A stretch of DNA of 64,000 nucleotides. Origin: Bacillus sp. SA1-12. GTDB taxonomy: Bacteria > Bacillota > Bacilli > Bacillales > Bacillaceae. Positions 54,103 to 63,310 of the stretch are shown one piece after another. The notes beneath the pieces were generated by a model. It had not been told where the DNA came from and did not search any database. It saw nothing but the letters and a program-made list of their open reading frames with translations. Location: assembly GCF_000981385.1 (NCBI RefSeq), contig NZ_LATZ01000015.1, positions 32,726 through 96,725 on the forward strand. Direction: 5' to 3'. Position numbers and translations under genes: made by a program. How positions within the stretch are numbered: position 1 is the stretch's first letter; each line of letters opens with the position of its first letter.

Positions 54103-55017
54103 ATGAAAATAGGTGTAATTGGTTTAGGAGATATTGCATTAAAAGCATATCTACCTGTAATAAGCGGAATAGAGAATATTGAGTTTCATTTATATACACG
54201 CAACGAAGCGAAATTAGCACAGGTGGCTCAAAAGTATAGGTTTCAAAAAATCCATCAAAACCTATATTCATTAATTAATAGCGGGATTAAAGGAGCATTT
54301 GTTCATACGGCAACTGAGTCTCATTATGAAATTGTAAAACAGCTTCTACTAAACAACATTCATGTATATGTTGATAAACCACTTTCATTTCATTATGAGC
54401 AATCACAAGAACTGGTCCAATTAGCTGAAAAAAAAGAGCTAAAATTAATGGTGGGCTTTAATCGACGTTATGCACCGAGCTATCAAAAATTAAAAGAATT
54501 AGCAGATCCTAATATGATCATTATGCAAAAAAACCGTTAGTCGTTACCTGATGACGTTAAAACATTTATTTTAGATGATTTTATCCATGTTGTTGATACA
54601 TTGCGATATTTGTTTCCAAACCCAATTGATCGGATTGTAGTGAATGGAAAGAAAAAAGGCGAATTGCTATACCATGTTTCTATACAAATCATATCAACCG
54701 ATGGCGCTACTGCGATTGGAATCATGAATAGGGATAGTGGTGTAAACGAAGAAAAGGTAGAAGTTATGAACTCAGCCGAAAAAAGAGTCGTCTATAATGT
54801 GTCTGAACTAGTTATTCAGAAAGATCGAGATGAAAACAAGCAAGGTTCAAGTGATTGGGAGCCGACTTTATTTAAAAGAGGTTTTGAACAAATAATAGCT
54901 GATTTCATTCAGTCCATTACATTAAATAAAGAGACACAGGTCTCAAGTAATGATGCACTAAAGACGCATGAAATTTGTGATGTTGTTATCAAAAAGTTAT
55001 TAGAGATAAATAAATAA
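54103..55017 (+). pseudogene. Gfo/Idh/MocA oxidoreductase with in-frame stop
   Basis: One frame of 305 codons reads as an NAD(P)-dependent sugar or cyclitol oxidoreductase: Rossmann start MKIGVIGLGDIALKAYLPVI, the EKP-like motif VDKPLSFHYEQS and LMVGFNRRYAP. A TAG at 54538-54540 interrupts it after MQKNR. The same frame resumes with SLPDDVKTFILDDFIHVVDT, the conserved DDFIHxxDT active-site block, and runs to 55017. The break removes the substrate-binding half. GAAGAGGTG precedes the ATG. Confidence 0.85.
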
Positions 55018-55025
55018 AGGAAGAG

Positions 55026-55057
55026 GAGGTTGATCCATTGAAGTGAGGGTCAACCTC
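55026..55057 (+). terminator. Hairpin after the Gfo/Idh gene
   Basis: GAGGTTGATCC pairs with GGGTCAACCTC. The T-run is weak. Confidence 0.6.
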
Positions 55058-55868
55058 TACATTGCTATGAAAAGAATTGTTCGATTTGATCAAGTATCGT
55101 TGAAATTTAAGAAATCAGGTATCATCTTAAAACATGGGACATAAAGACAATTAATGAATTTGAAGAGACTTCAATCAAGAAGGTGAAAATTACAATCGGT
55201 AAAAGGATATTTTTAGAAGGTTTTCTTCTTCAACTCCCTCAGCTCTGTTAACCAATTTTTCTTCCCATTACCAATGTTTTAACACCTCGTCGAAAAGATC
55301 GGTTTCATACATATTATAAATTGAATGTGACGAAATTTAAGCAATCCCCCATAGTGAATTGAAGGATACAACGGTTTGAGGGTCAATCTTTCCTCGAAGC
55401 ATCTTTTGAAAAAGGTAGTAAGTCAATTGGACAGCCCTTGGTACTTTGTTTCCACATGATGCGATAAAATGCCAGTACGATCGCTTCTGTTTTAAAGAAG
55501 TATGCTAAGCGTGCTAACTTAGAACATTGTTCTCCTTATTTGTTACTTCCATTATTCTGGTCATAGTTCAATGATATCAAGTGCTTTTTCGCTAGAGCAT
55601 TCAATATGTATATTATCAAATTTCTTTATGGTATCCCTCTTATAGTTACTATAAAAACTATAGTATATTATATAATTTGTATTATATCAATAAAATTTCA
55701 GTACTTGTATACATTTTTCAAAATATTTATACTTTTAGCAAGTAGATAGAATAAAAAGTAGAGTGGGGAATTATCAAAAGCTGTATTAATCTAAATTATT
55801 TTTTCTGAATTTTTTGTTTTATCAGCTTTTTATATCATCTGTTAATTTACTAGAATTAAAGGACCATT
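55058..55868. other. Decayed or non-coding region
   Basis: Protein-like pieces occur in the plus strand, for example EGQSFLEASFEKGSKSIGQP near 55376-55435, but stops break every frame. I do not recognise the origin. Confidence 0.35.
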
Positions 55869-55895
55869 ATGAACTCGATTAAGGAGGAAGATGTA

Positions 55896-56864
55896 GTGGA
55901 GTACCGTACAGTTGGAAAGACAGGTATTAAGGTATCAAATCTTTGTTTTGGAACGATGTCATTTGGCGGCATCGCAGATGAAGAAGCTTCCATGGCGATG
56001 TTCTACCGCTCACGGGAGGTTGGTATTAACTTTTTTGATTGTGCCAATGTTTATAATAATGGACTGGCGGAAGAAATTCTTGGTAAATGTATTAAAGATT
56101 GCCGGAACGAAATCATTTTAACAACCAAAGTTTTTGGAGAAACGGGTAGTGGCGTTAATAATAAGGGATTATCGCGGAGACATATCATCATGGCCGTAGA
56201 GGATAGTTTAAGACGTTTGAAAACAGACAGGATTGAGTTTTATTTTGTCCATGCTTTTGATCCTGAAACACCAATAGAAGAGACGCTGCGGGCAATGGAT
56301 GACCTCCAGCGGCAGGGGAAAATCTTATACCCTGCAGTTAGTAACTGGGCAGCATGGCAGATTGCCAAAGCTTTAGGAATTTCTGCAAAAGAAAGTTTGG
56401 CCCGTTTTGAATGTATGCAACCTATGTATAACCTTGTAAAGCGTCAGGCTGAGGTTGAAATTTTACCGCTTGCCGAATCGGAACAAATTGGAGTCATTTC
56501 CTACAGCCCACTTGGCGGTGGATTGTTAACCGGGAAGTATGGAACCGAACATAAGCTTGATGATGGAAGATTGATTGTGCAGGATAGTTATCGTCGGCGT
56601 TATGGCGATCAGCGCTATTTTGAAACGGCAGACCACTTTACAAAGTATGCAAACGAGCGGGGAGTTCATCCGGCGTCGTTGGCTGTTGCATGGGTCATGT
56701 CTAACCCGAGTATAACCGCCCCCATTATCGGTGCCCGAAATCTTGAGCAGTTGGAACCGTCGCTTGCGGCATTGGAGATTGACATGACTCCAGAGATGCG
56801 TAACGAAATTTCCTCGTTATCTGTTGCTCCTCCACCTGCTACTGACCGTTCCGAAGAAGTTTAA
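55896..56864 (+). CDS. Aldo/keto reductase
   Basis: A 322-residue TIM-barrel oxidoreductase of the AKR superfamily (YdhF/Kv-beta-like group). The catalytic tetrad is in place: Asp and Tyr in NFFDCANVYNNG, Lys in ILTTKVFG and His in FYFVHAFD. The NADPH-binding end has ISYSPLGGGLLTGKY and PIIGARNLEQL. GTG 55896 is chosen as start because AAGGAGG lies 8 bases upstream; an in-frame ATG at 55869 has no ribosome binding site. A second, distinct AKR gene follows after 20 bases, so the two are co-transcribed. Substrate unknown; sugar aldehydes or ketones are plausible. Confidence 0.9.
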   Translation: MEYRTVGKTGIKVSNLCFGTMSFGGIADEEASMAMFYRSREVGINFFDCANVYNNGLAEEILGKCIKDCRNEIILTTKVFGETGSGVNNKGLSRRHIIMAVEDSLRRLKTDRIEFYFVHAFDPETPIEETLRAMDDLQRQGKILYPAVSNWAAWQIAKALGISAKESLARFECMQPMYNLVKRQAEVEILPLAESEQIGVISYSPLGGGLLTGKYGTEHKLDDGRLIVQDSYRRRYGDQRYFETADHFTKYANERGVHPASLAVAWVMSNPSITAPIIGARNLEQLEPSLAALEIDMTPEMRNEISSLSVAPPPATDRSEEV

Positions 56865-56884
56865 AACCATAAGGAGGTTTTACA

Positions 56885-57763
56885 ATGCAAAAACGAAAAA
56901 TTGGCCGTTTAAGTTATGAAGGTTCTGTCGTCATGTTTGGAGCAGCTAGTTTAGGAAATGTAACACAAGAAGTAGCAGACCAGTCGATTTCGTTTGCTTT
57001 AGAGCATGGAGTGAACCATTTCGATACAGGTGCAGACTATGGAGATGCGGAATTACGCTTGGCTTCCATTATTAGTAAAGTTCGCAACGACATATTTTTA
57101 GCTACGAAAACGGGACAAAGGACAAAAGAAAAAGCTAAGGCAGAAATTTATCGTTCTTTGGAGCGGATGAAGGTCGATTCAGTTGATTTACTGCAATTGC
57201 ATGCAGTCGGTACAATAGAGGAGCTTGACAAGTGTACAGCAAAGGGAGGCGCTTTGGAAGCTGCTATAGAAGCGAAAGAAGAAGGGATTGTGAAAGCAAT
57301 CGGGATAACAGGCCATGGCCATCAAGCACCTGTTACCCATTTAGAGGCCTTGAAACGATTCCCGTTTGCAACAGTATTACTTCCTTTGAATTATTATATG
57401 TATTCTTTGCCTGAATATCGTGAATCGTTCGATGCTTTAATGGAAGAAGCGAACAAACAAAACGTGGCAGTCAGGGTTATTAAAGCGATTGCAAAAGCTC
57501 CGTGGAAAGAGGGGAGTGAACGTCCGTATGCAACATGGTACGAGCCGTTTGATCAGCAGGAAGTAATTGATGCCTGTGTTCACTTTGTTCTATCTTTCCC
57601 GGGACTAGCCGGTTTTGCCAGTGCGGGGGATATCCACTTGTTCCCTAAAATCGTCGATGCTGTTGAACGTTATGGTTCAATGAATGATGAAGAAGCAGCA
57701 CGAATATTAAAATCAATCAGTGGTTATACAACGATATTCGGTGCACCTACGTCAATCGCTTAA
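56885..57763 (+). CDS. Aldo/keto reductase, second gene
   Basis: A 292-residue AKR-superfamily protein, shorter than its neighbour and poorly similar to it. Tetrad seen: Asp and Tyr in NHFDTGADYGDAE, Lys in FLATKTGQ, His in LLQLHAVG. The C-terminal part (VIKAIAKAPWKEG, FASAGDIHLF) matches a group often annotated as AKR or iron-sulfur-free oxidoreductases. AAGGAGG precedes the ATG. It ends in a strong terminator. Confidence 0.87.
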   Translation: MQKRKIGRLSYEGSVVMFGAASLGNVTQEVADQSISFALEHGVNHFDTGADYGDAELRLASIISKVRNDIFLATKTGQRTKEKAKAEIYRSLERMKVDSVDLLQLHAVGTIEELDKCTAKGGALEAAIEAKEEGIVKAIGITGHGHQAPVTHLEALKRFPFATVLLPLNYYMYSLPEYRESFDALMEEANKQNVAVRVIKAIAKAPWKEGSERPYATWYEPFDQQEVIDACVHFVLSFPGLAGFASAGDIHLFPKIVDAVERYGSMNDEEAARILKSISGYTTIFGAPTSIA

Positions 57764-57805
57764 GCTAAAAAGCGAAATGAAGAGTTTAACTCCTCTAACA
57801 AAAAA

Positions 57806-57860
57806 GAATGGCAATCCAAATCGTAATACAAAGTTTTGGATTGCCATTCATTCTTTTTAT
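57806..57860 (+). terminator. Terminator after the aldo/keto reductase pair
   Basis: GAATGGCAATCCAAA (57806-57820) pairs with TTTGGATTGCCATTC (57835-57849), then ATTCTTTTTAT. Confidence 0.92.
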
Positions 57861-58285
57861 AATAAAGTTTCCCTCATTCCTCTGCTATGAGGACAGTTTC
57901 CTCTTCCTTCTCATGGAAGGCCACTCTACTATAAGATTCAGATAACGAAACCCCACAATTCATGTTAATCAGGGAAGGGGATGATTCTATATATCTTTCG
58001 TAAAAACTTCGTGTATAATATCATTTTTATGTAAGGGTTAAAAATTGTTAGGTGAATGCAATTTAAAATAAATCTAATAAATTCTTAGTGTTAATAGGAC
58101 TTAAATTTCAGCTAATGGTACCTATTACTAACTAATTCGACGTAATTGGTAAGTAGAATGTCGCCTTTTGCTAGTTACAGAGCGACATTGAAGAGGTAAT
58201 GTAATAACTGTCCCGCCAACAAGGAAGGACGCAATCACAACCAAAACTAGTGAATGTGTAGATAGCTAAAGGAGGGCTCATATGT
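57861..58285. other. Intergenic with one hairpin
   Basis: AATGTCGC (58157-58164) pairs with GCGACATT (58182-58189). No gene or known riboswitch pattern was recognised. Confidence 0.4.
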
Positions 58286-59300
58286 ATGGCGTCTCAGACT
58301 CGTATTAAAATCCCAGCAGGATTTTGGGCAGGATTAAGTCAAGTAGGGATTTCTACCCGCGACGTGGTTCGAAAAGCACGACTGCCCCTCACCATTATTA
58401 CTGAACCAGTTGTCACCACCCCCCAATATTTCGCGATATGGCAGGCTTATTCCAATCTCATTGATGACACTGCCAAAGGAATCATCAAGCTTGCGACCGT
58501 CTTTGAAACAGCTCATTACCCACCGCCCGTCTTAGCGGCTTACCATGCTCGTGACTACCGCGACGCACTAAAGCGAATGGCCCGGTACAAACAATTGTGC
58601 CCCCCCCGAAAGCTTACGTATTACTGAGGAAGGTGATAACTGTACAATCGAACTGGAATGGTTGTATACCGAGCATCCCGTTCCGCCGATGCTGGTTGGA
58701 ATTACGCTGGCATTTCTTCTAGAGCTAGGACGCCGGGGCACTGGTCAACCTTTGAAGGCGAGGTTCGTCGAATTTTCGCACTCAATGGGTGACGTACAGG
58801 CACTCGAAGCTTATTTCGGCTGCCGTATCCAGATCGGTGCAAATTGTAACCGGTTGATACTGCATCGAGAAGATCTGGACCGCCCTTTTGTCTCGTACAA
58901 CGCAGAGTTGCTGGAAATTCTGACTCCCGTACTGGACCAATCGTTGGATGAGCAGCAACGTAGCCGCTCAATTATCGAGATGGTCAAGTGGATCATAAAA
59001 CGTAGTCTAACAGGAGGGCGCCCCGACATTCAGGCTGTTGCGAGCGAGTTGGGGATGAGCGATCGTACCTTGCAACGCCGGCTTAATGACGAAGGCACGA
59101 GCTTCAAACATCTGTTGACACAAGTTCGACATGAGCAGGCACGAGAGTACTTGGCAGACCCCTCGCTTGATATTAAAGAAGTAGCCTTCCTGATTGGATA
59201 TGAAGACCAGAACTCGTTCTACCGCGCCTTCCGTCTTTGGGAAGGTGATACTCCTTCAAATTGGCGTACGGAACATTTAGGAACAAACTTGATAAATTGA
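58286..59300 (+). pseudogene. AraC-family regulator (Arabinose_bd type), frameshifted in a C8 tract
   Basis: The first frame (to 58627) has the N-terminal region of the OruR/ArgR-type AraC group (PAGFWAGLSQVGISTRDVVR; TPQYFAIWQAYSNLIDDT). At 58609-58616 a run of eight C shifts it to a stop. The next frame continues ESLRITEEGDNCTIELEWLY and runs to the C-terminal helix-turn-helix (IQAVASELGMSDRTLQRRLN; IKEVAFLIGYEDQNSFYRAF) ending at 59300. Seven C would restore one reading frame. The gene is clearly richer in GC than its neighbours and of a type common in proteobacteria, suggesting transfer. AGGAGGG precedes ATG 58286. It may control the SDR gene after it. Confidence 0.85.
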
Positions 59301-59337
59301 CTTTGTCCTAAAAGTAAATTAAAAGGAGAAATGTATT

Positions 59338-60132
59338 ATGGATATGGGATTAAACAATAAAACAGCTTTAGTTACAGGATCAACGAAAGGTATAGGTAAA
59401 GCAATTGCCATTGAACTTGCAAAAGAGGGTGTTAATGTACTAATTAATGGACGAAATTATAAAGAGGTAGAACGAACTATAGATGAAATTAAATCAGATT
59501 TCCCGGCTACCTCTCCTCAAAATGCTACAGCTGATATTGTAGATATACAACAAAGAGAAGCTTTATTTGAAAACTATCCCAATATTGATATTTTAGTTAA
59601 CAATATGGGTATTTATGAAATTATGCAATATGAGGACGTTGACGATGAAGTATGGGAAAAATACTTCCGTACTAATGTTCTAGCAGCAAATGGATTATCT
59701 AAATTTTATTTACCTAAAATGTTGAAAAATAATTATGGCCGCATTATCTTTATTGCGAGTGAAGAAGCAATTATGCCTTCAGGACTAATGCCTCAGTATA
59801 GTATGACAAAATCAATGCTATTATCATTGTCAAAAAGCTTATCTAAATTAACAATAGGAACAGAAGTTACAGTCAATACGATCATGCCGGGACCAACACT
59901 CTCTGAAAAGGTACATCAAATAATTGAGGGTATGTACCCTAATGAAGATATGACCTTTTTAGAAAAAGAGAAAAAATTTATGACTATTAACCTGCCTCAA
60001 TCTGAAATACAGCGTTTTATCAAGCCAAGTGAAATCGGTAGAATAACTACATTTGTATGTAGTCCTTATGCATCCGCATTTAAAGGGTCTCCAATCCGTA
60101 TGGATGGGGGAATGGTACCGACTATTTTTTAA
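59338..60132 (+). CDS. Short-chain dehydrogenase/reductase
   Basis: A 264-residue classical SDR. Cofactor motif TGSTKGIGKAIA at 15, NNMG for the Rossmann core, catalytic Ser in IFIASEEA and Tyr/Lys in YSMTK; the C-terminus has PIRMDGGMVPTIF. An Arg in GRN after beta-2 suggests NADPH. AAGGAG precedes the ATG. It lies 37 bases after the AraC-type pseudogene, the usual order of regulator and target. Substrate unknown. Its low GC differs from the regulator before it. Confidence 0.9.
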   Translation: MDMGLNNKTALVTGSTKGIGKAIAIELAKEGVNVLINGRNYKEVERTIDEIKSDFPATSPQNATADIVDIQQREALFENYPNIDILVNNMGIYEIMQYEDVDDEVWEKYFRTNVLAANGLSKFYLPKMLKNNYGRIIFIASEEAIMPSGLMPQYSMTKSMLLSLSKSLSKLTIGTEVTVNTIMPGPTLSEKVHQIIEGMYPNEDMTFLEKEKKFMTINLPQSEIQRFIKPSEIGRITTFVCSPYASAFKGSPIRMDGGMVPTIF

Positions 60133-60597
60133 CATTTTTTATGCGGATATTCAATATATTTATACTATTCATGCATCATTGAATCTGTTGCGACTATTGG
60201 GGAAATCTAGATAGAAATAATCGTATCAAAATATCTACCATCCTACCCTATCATTACCGTAACTCCGGCGAAGAGAGTACTTAACAGGTTAGGAGGAGGA
60301 AAGAGGAGTATTACCAAGAGGATGGTAAAGATCGGTGAAGCATTTTTTATCAAAAATTAAACAACTTTATTTTACCCCCGTCCTAAAAACAGGACGGGGG
60401 TATGCGTGTTTGAGGTTTTAAAATTAAATAACTTATTGTCAATCTGCAAGTGGTCCCAAAAAGAAGGAATTCTTGCCGTACCTCATATAAAGTCACTCTG
60501 TGGCAAAACATGGGGGTCTGACTTAGCGGACATAAAATCTTCGTTACTGCTGCATACTATTTTTATCAAATATTTTAATGAATTGAGGTTTTTGAAA
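60133..60597. other. Intergenic with a GC-rich hairpin
   Basis: ACCCCCGTCCT (60374-60384) pairs with AGGACGGGGGT (60391-60401), a perfect 11-bp stem with no T-run on the plus side. It may end the SDR transcript. A longer frame starting at 60406 has no ribosome binding site and is not taken as a start. Confidence 0.5.
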
Positions 60598-60735
60598 ATG
60601 GATGAAATGAGAACTACTAATCAAGTAGAAGAAGTAAATAAACGCCTTAAAGAAATTCCCAAGGAAGCCGAAGAAAGAAGAATTGAAAATCAGCCTCAAA
60701 CTGGTAAAAACGAGAAAGCCATCGAGCCGTTTTAA
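60598..60735 (+). CDS. Small charged hypothetical protein
   Basis: A 45-residue Lys/Glu-rich protein (MDEMRTTNQVEEVNKRLKEI...), probably one helix. GAGG lies about 10 bases before the ATG. A hairpin (60745-60767) and a strong terminator follow. I do not recognise the family. Confidence 0.5.
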   Translation: MDEMRTTNQVEEVNKRLKEIPKEAEERRIENQPQTGKNEKAIEPF

Positions 60736-60824
60736 GCCCATAAGACCTGTAGGAAAGCCTGCAGGTTTGATCCGGGATACGAACCGGCAAACCGAAGAAT
60801 TTTGCTGATCATAAATTTCATAAG

Positions 60825-60875
60825 CAAATAAAACAGCGTAGGAGGAATTTTTACTCTTACGCTGTTTTATTTGTC
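60825..60875. terminator. Strong terminator stem
   Basis: CAAATAAAACAGCGTA (60825-60840) pairs perfectly with TACGCTGTTTTATTTG (60858-60873). The T-rich right arm suits plus-strand termination; the left arm suits the minus strand. Confidence 0.75.
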
Positions 60876-61050
60876 GTTATGTCAGCGCGTGATTACCAAT
60901 GTTGTTCAGCAATCGGACGCGATTGTGGTATAAAACTTAGATTTTTAAACGACTGAGGTTTATATTGCAGAGTTGCTAAAGGCGATTGGATACCTTTGAT
61001 TTACATGGACACACTATATAAGTAAAAATGACCATCCGGAGGTTTGTCCA

Positions 61051-61218
61051 TTGGAAAATCTGCAAAATATTTTAAAGTATTATATTGAAGGAATCATGAA
61101 TGACTACGAGATTAAAGACAGTGAAAAAGCCGAGTCGATTTTAGCGAATGCATTGCAGACTGAAGAGGCTGATGTCGCCATTACTGAACGGATCATTAAT
61201 GCGATGCAAGGGAAGTAG
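61051..61218 (+). CDS. Small hypothetical protein
   Basis: A 55-residue frame from TTG 61051 with GGAGG 8 bases upstream. It reads MENLQNILKYYIEGIMNDYE, then KDSEKAESILANALQTEEAD and ends INAMQGK. It is mostly helical and acidic. Spacing, ribosome binding site and composition support translation, but I do not recognise a family. Longer frames on the minus strand across this segment lack ribosome binding sites. Confidence 0.6.
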   Translation: MENLQNILKYYIEGIMNDYEIKDSEKAESILANALQTEEADVAITERIINAMQGK

Positions 61219-61467
61219 TGTGCCTTCCAAAAAGGACAATGATAAAGCTAGCATGTCGGAAGCCGGACTATCTATGGCATTTCCTGTAGGATTCTTTTCA
61301 ATCGTTGCAGTAAGGGGGCTGTCATGTCTTTTAGGAGATTTCCATATAGTTCTTGGAGACATGTAAGCTGCTGTGGTTCCGTTCCCTCCAGTCAGTTCGC
61401 TTTTTATTCCACGCTTCCTATTGACATGGGGACCCCCCATATCAATAGGGCTTTCGCGGCATAAACG

Positions 61468-61511
61468 CACCCTTCCTTCCGGTCACTAACCTAGTGCCGG
61501 AAGGAAGGGTG
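61468..61511. terminator. Long GC-rich stem-loop
   Basis: CACCCTTCCTTCCGG (61468-61482) pairs with CCGGAAGGAAGGGTG (61497-61511), and CACT with AGTG inside. The loop is five bases. A terminator or mRNA end is likely, though a T-run is lacking. Confidence 0.5.
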
Positions 61512-62262
61512 GCGTTCCTATTCCGATTCAGAATCAAGAAGTCTCTTTGTAAGGTTCCTTACATCATTCGCAGGAGGGTCCAAGAAAATTTCCGAGCGAA
61601 TTGTTCCAGCCGAAATCCCTCACTTATCAGCGAGTTTGTTTTGCGATTCCAACAAACTCATTTTACTTCGTTCAATGTCATAAGTACACGTCGGAAATTT
61701 GTTCCGGCATTAATGACTTCAATCCTAGCCCTTTCAACTTCCAATTCAGCCTTCCCAGGCAAGTTATAGCAATGTGATACAGGTTACACGAAGAGGTATT
61801 TGACAACAGGAAGAAGGGTGGTAGAGTTGTTCATGTCAGCAGGGGAAAGGCATCGGAGACACCGACCGAAAGGGCAACATAATGGATAAGAAGGACGGCA
61901 AGCCGGAGCCGAACGACATCGTAGCAACATGAAGACCACGATCAGCAAGAAGACGTAGAAGAAGATGTAGAACAAGAAGAAGAAGTAACCAAGACTCCGG
62001 CCCCCTAACCGGTAATCGCGTAATAGTAAAAGGTGGAGATTAAAACACAAGAATGAACTTCGTGTAAGTGAAGAAATTGCAGATTATACCCTAAAAGTGA
62101 AAGGGGGAAAGTGAAGATTCTCTGGGTAAAAACAAGTTATCCTTCACAATCGGGCCAGTTTCATGAATAACGATATGCAGTCAATTTTATAAAATGGGAG
62201 GTTTAGGTGTTACTTGTGGTGAATTAATTATAGATACGAGCTCGACTTGTTTGAAGGGGAGT
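61512..62262. other. Decayed region of mixed coding fragments
   Basis: On the minus strand, frames of about 61516-61765 give GKAELEVERARIEVINAGTN, then MSLLESQNKLADK, a stop, and GISAGTIRSEIFLDPPANDV with DSESE at the end. On the plus strand, near 61940-62010, DHDQQEDVEEDVEQEEEVTK is an acidic tail. These look like parts of real proteins broken by stops and shifts, but I do not recognise them. GC content is above the window average. Confidence 0.35.
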
Positions 62263-62269
62263 TGTGTTT

Positions 62270-62995
62270 ATGATTGGTGAAATAAAAAAGTTAGTATATG
62301 AGAGTTGTACTCATCCAAACGTGTTAGGAGTACTTTTAATGGGGTCGGTTTCAGCCAATACCAATGACAAAAGTTCAGATGTCGATTTACTAGTCGTTTA
62401 TGAACAATCCGAGCCTGAAGTGTGTCTTCCCAACGCAACTTGGAAATGGGATGTATCGTATATGAGCGAAAAAGAGCTTAGGGGGTTTCAAAAGCTGTCG
62501 GATTGGCGAGCGAATGCTTTTTTAACAGCCCAAATTATCATTAACAAAACGACATGGCTACCAACGATAATTCATGAAATCTGTACACTATCTGATCAAG
62601 AATCTGAAAAACAAGTATCCGGATGGTTGGAAGCCTACTTAAATGCTTTTTATCGGTCAATGAAGGCGGTAAGAAGAAATAATGAACTAGGAGCTTTGTT
62701 GCAGGCTTCCTCATCTGTCATGTACTTAATCAATTGTTTATTTAGTTTAAATAAATTAATTCCCCCATATTTGGATAGAGTCGATATTTTACTCACTCGT
62801 TTGGAGCATCTCCCAATGCAAAAGTCAGCTTTGAGTGATCGGTTTGTTACGATCTCAAAATATGCTAACCCCGAGGATCAAATTCAATTGTTTAAAGAAA
62901 CCGAAATATTATTAAGGTCTTTTGGATTTGGACAAGTGTACGAATCATGGGATGACAAGCTTGAAAATGAAGTGAATTATTGGAGAAAAGTTTAA
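62270..62995 (+). CDS. Nucleotidyltransferase-domain protein
   Basis: A 241-residue protein with the polymerase-beta-like motif GSVSANTNDKSSDVDLL (Gly-Ser followed by Asp-x-Asp) near residue 24 and a helical C-terminal part. Such MNT/aminoglycoside-nucleotidyltransferase-like proteins transfer NMP to small molecules or proteins; some act as antitoxins, but no HEPN partner gene is visible here. ATG 62270 is preferred, 8 bases after GGGGAG; a GTG at 62264 is possible. Substrate unknown. Confidence 0.75.
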   Translation: MIGEIKKLVYESCTHPNVLGVLLMGSVSANTNDKSSDVDLLVVYEQSEPEVCLPNATWKWDVSYMSEKELRGFQKLSDWRANAFLTAQIIINKTTWLPTIIHEICTLSDQESEKQVSGWLEAYLNAFYRSMKAVRRNNELGALLQASSSVMYLINCLFSLNKLIPPYLDRVDILLTRLEHLPMQKSALSDRFVTISKYANPEDQIQLFKETEILLRSFGFGQVYESWDDKLENEVNYWRKV

Positions 62996-63179
62996 GATTA
63001 GTCCGATTCTAAATGTTCGATTCTTTGCTACAACTTGGGAAGAAGATAACATATAGTACAATTTCTGATCATTTTTTATTTGCTAAGCCAAATCAACTTT
63101 GAATTTTTACTCAATAAAATGATCTACTATAAAATCACCAAGATCATGTAAGCATATATTGTTACATTATAGGGCGTTT

Positions 63180-63310
63180 TTATGAAGTAACTAAAGCGAA
63201 CTCCTCACTAATAACACCCGGGAAATTAGGCTTTTTATTTTTGTATTTTCTTAACGTTGTAAATCTGCGTTCTGCTGGTGGTGCCCATTCAAGAAAAGGG
63301 CCATATTGTT
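63180..63310 (-). pseudogene. 3' end of an unknown gene interrupted by the group II intron
   Basis: Minus-strand frame open from the intron edge: QYGPFLEWAPPAERRFTTLR, then KYKNKKPNFPGVISEEFALV and TS before a stop at 63180. The composition is protein-like and the frame reaches exactly to the intron boundary at 63310/63311. The family is not recognised. The intron lies antisense to this gene, so splicing could not restore it. Confidence 0.5.

Noticed and set aside
58157..58189. Hairpin considered as a riboswitch
   Set aside because: It is a single short stem without conserved riboswitch elements, and the downstream gene is a broken regulator.
61141..61470. 109-codon minus-strand frame
   Set aside because: No ribosome binding site, no motif, and it overlaps the small plus-strand gene at 61051-61218, which has a good ribosome binding site.
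61784..62050. 88-codon minus-strand frame rich in Phe, Leu and Cys
   Set aside because: Shadow of a purine-rich plus strand that encodes an acidic Glu/Lys/Arg stretch; looks membrane-like only by composition.
62270..62995. MNT-HEPN toxin-antitoxin pair
   Set aside because: The nucleotidyltransferase motif is present, but no HEPN-like partner gene lies next to it.
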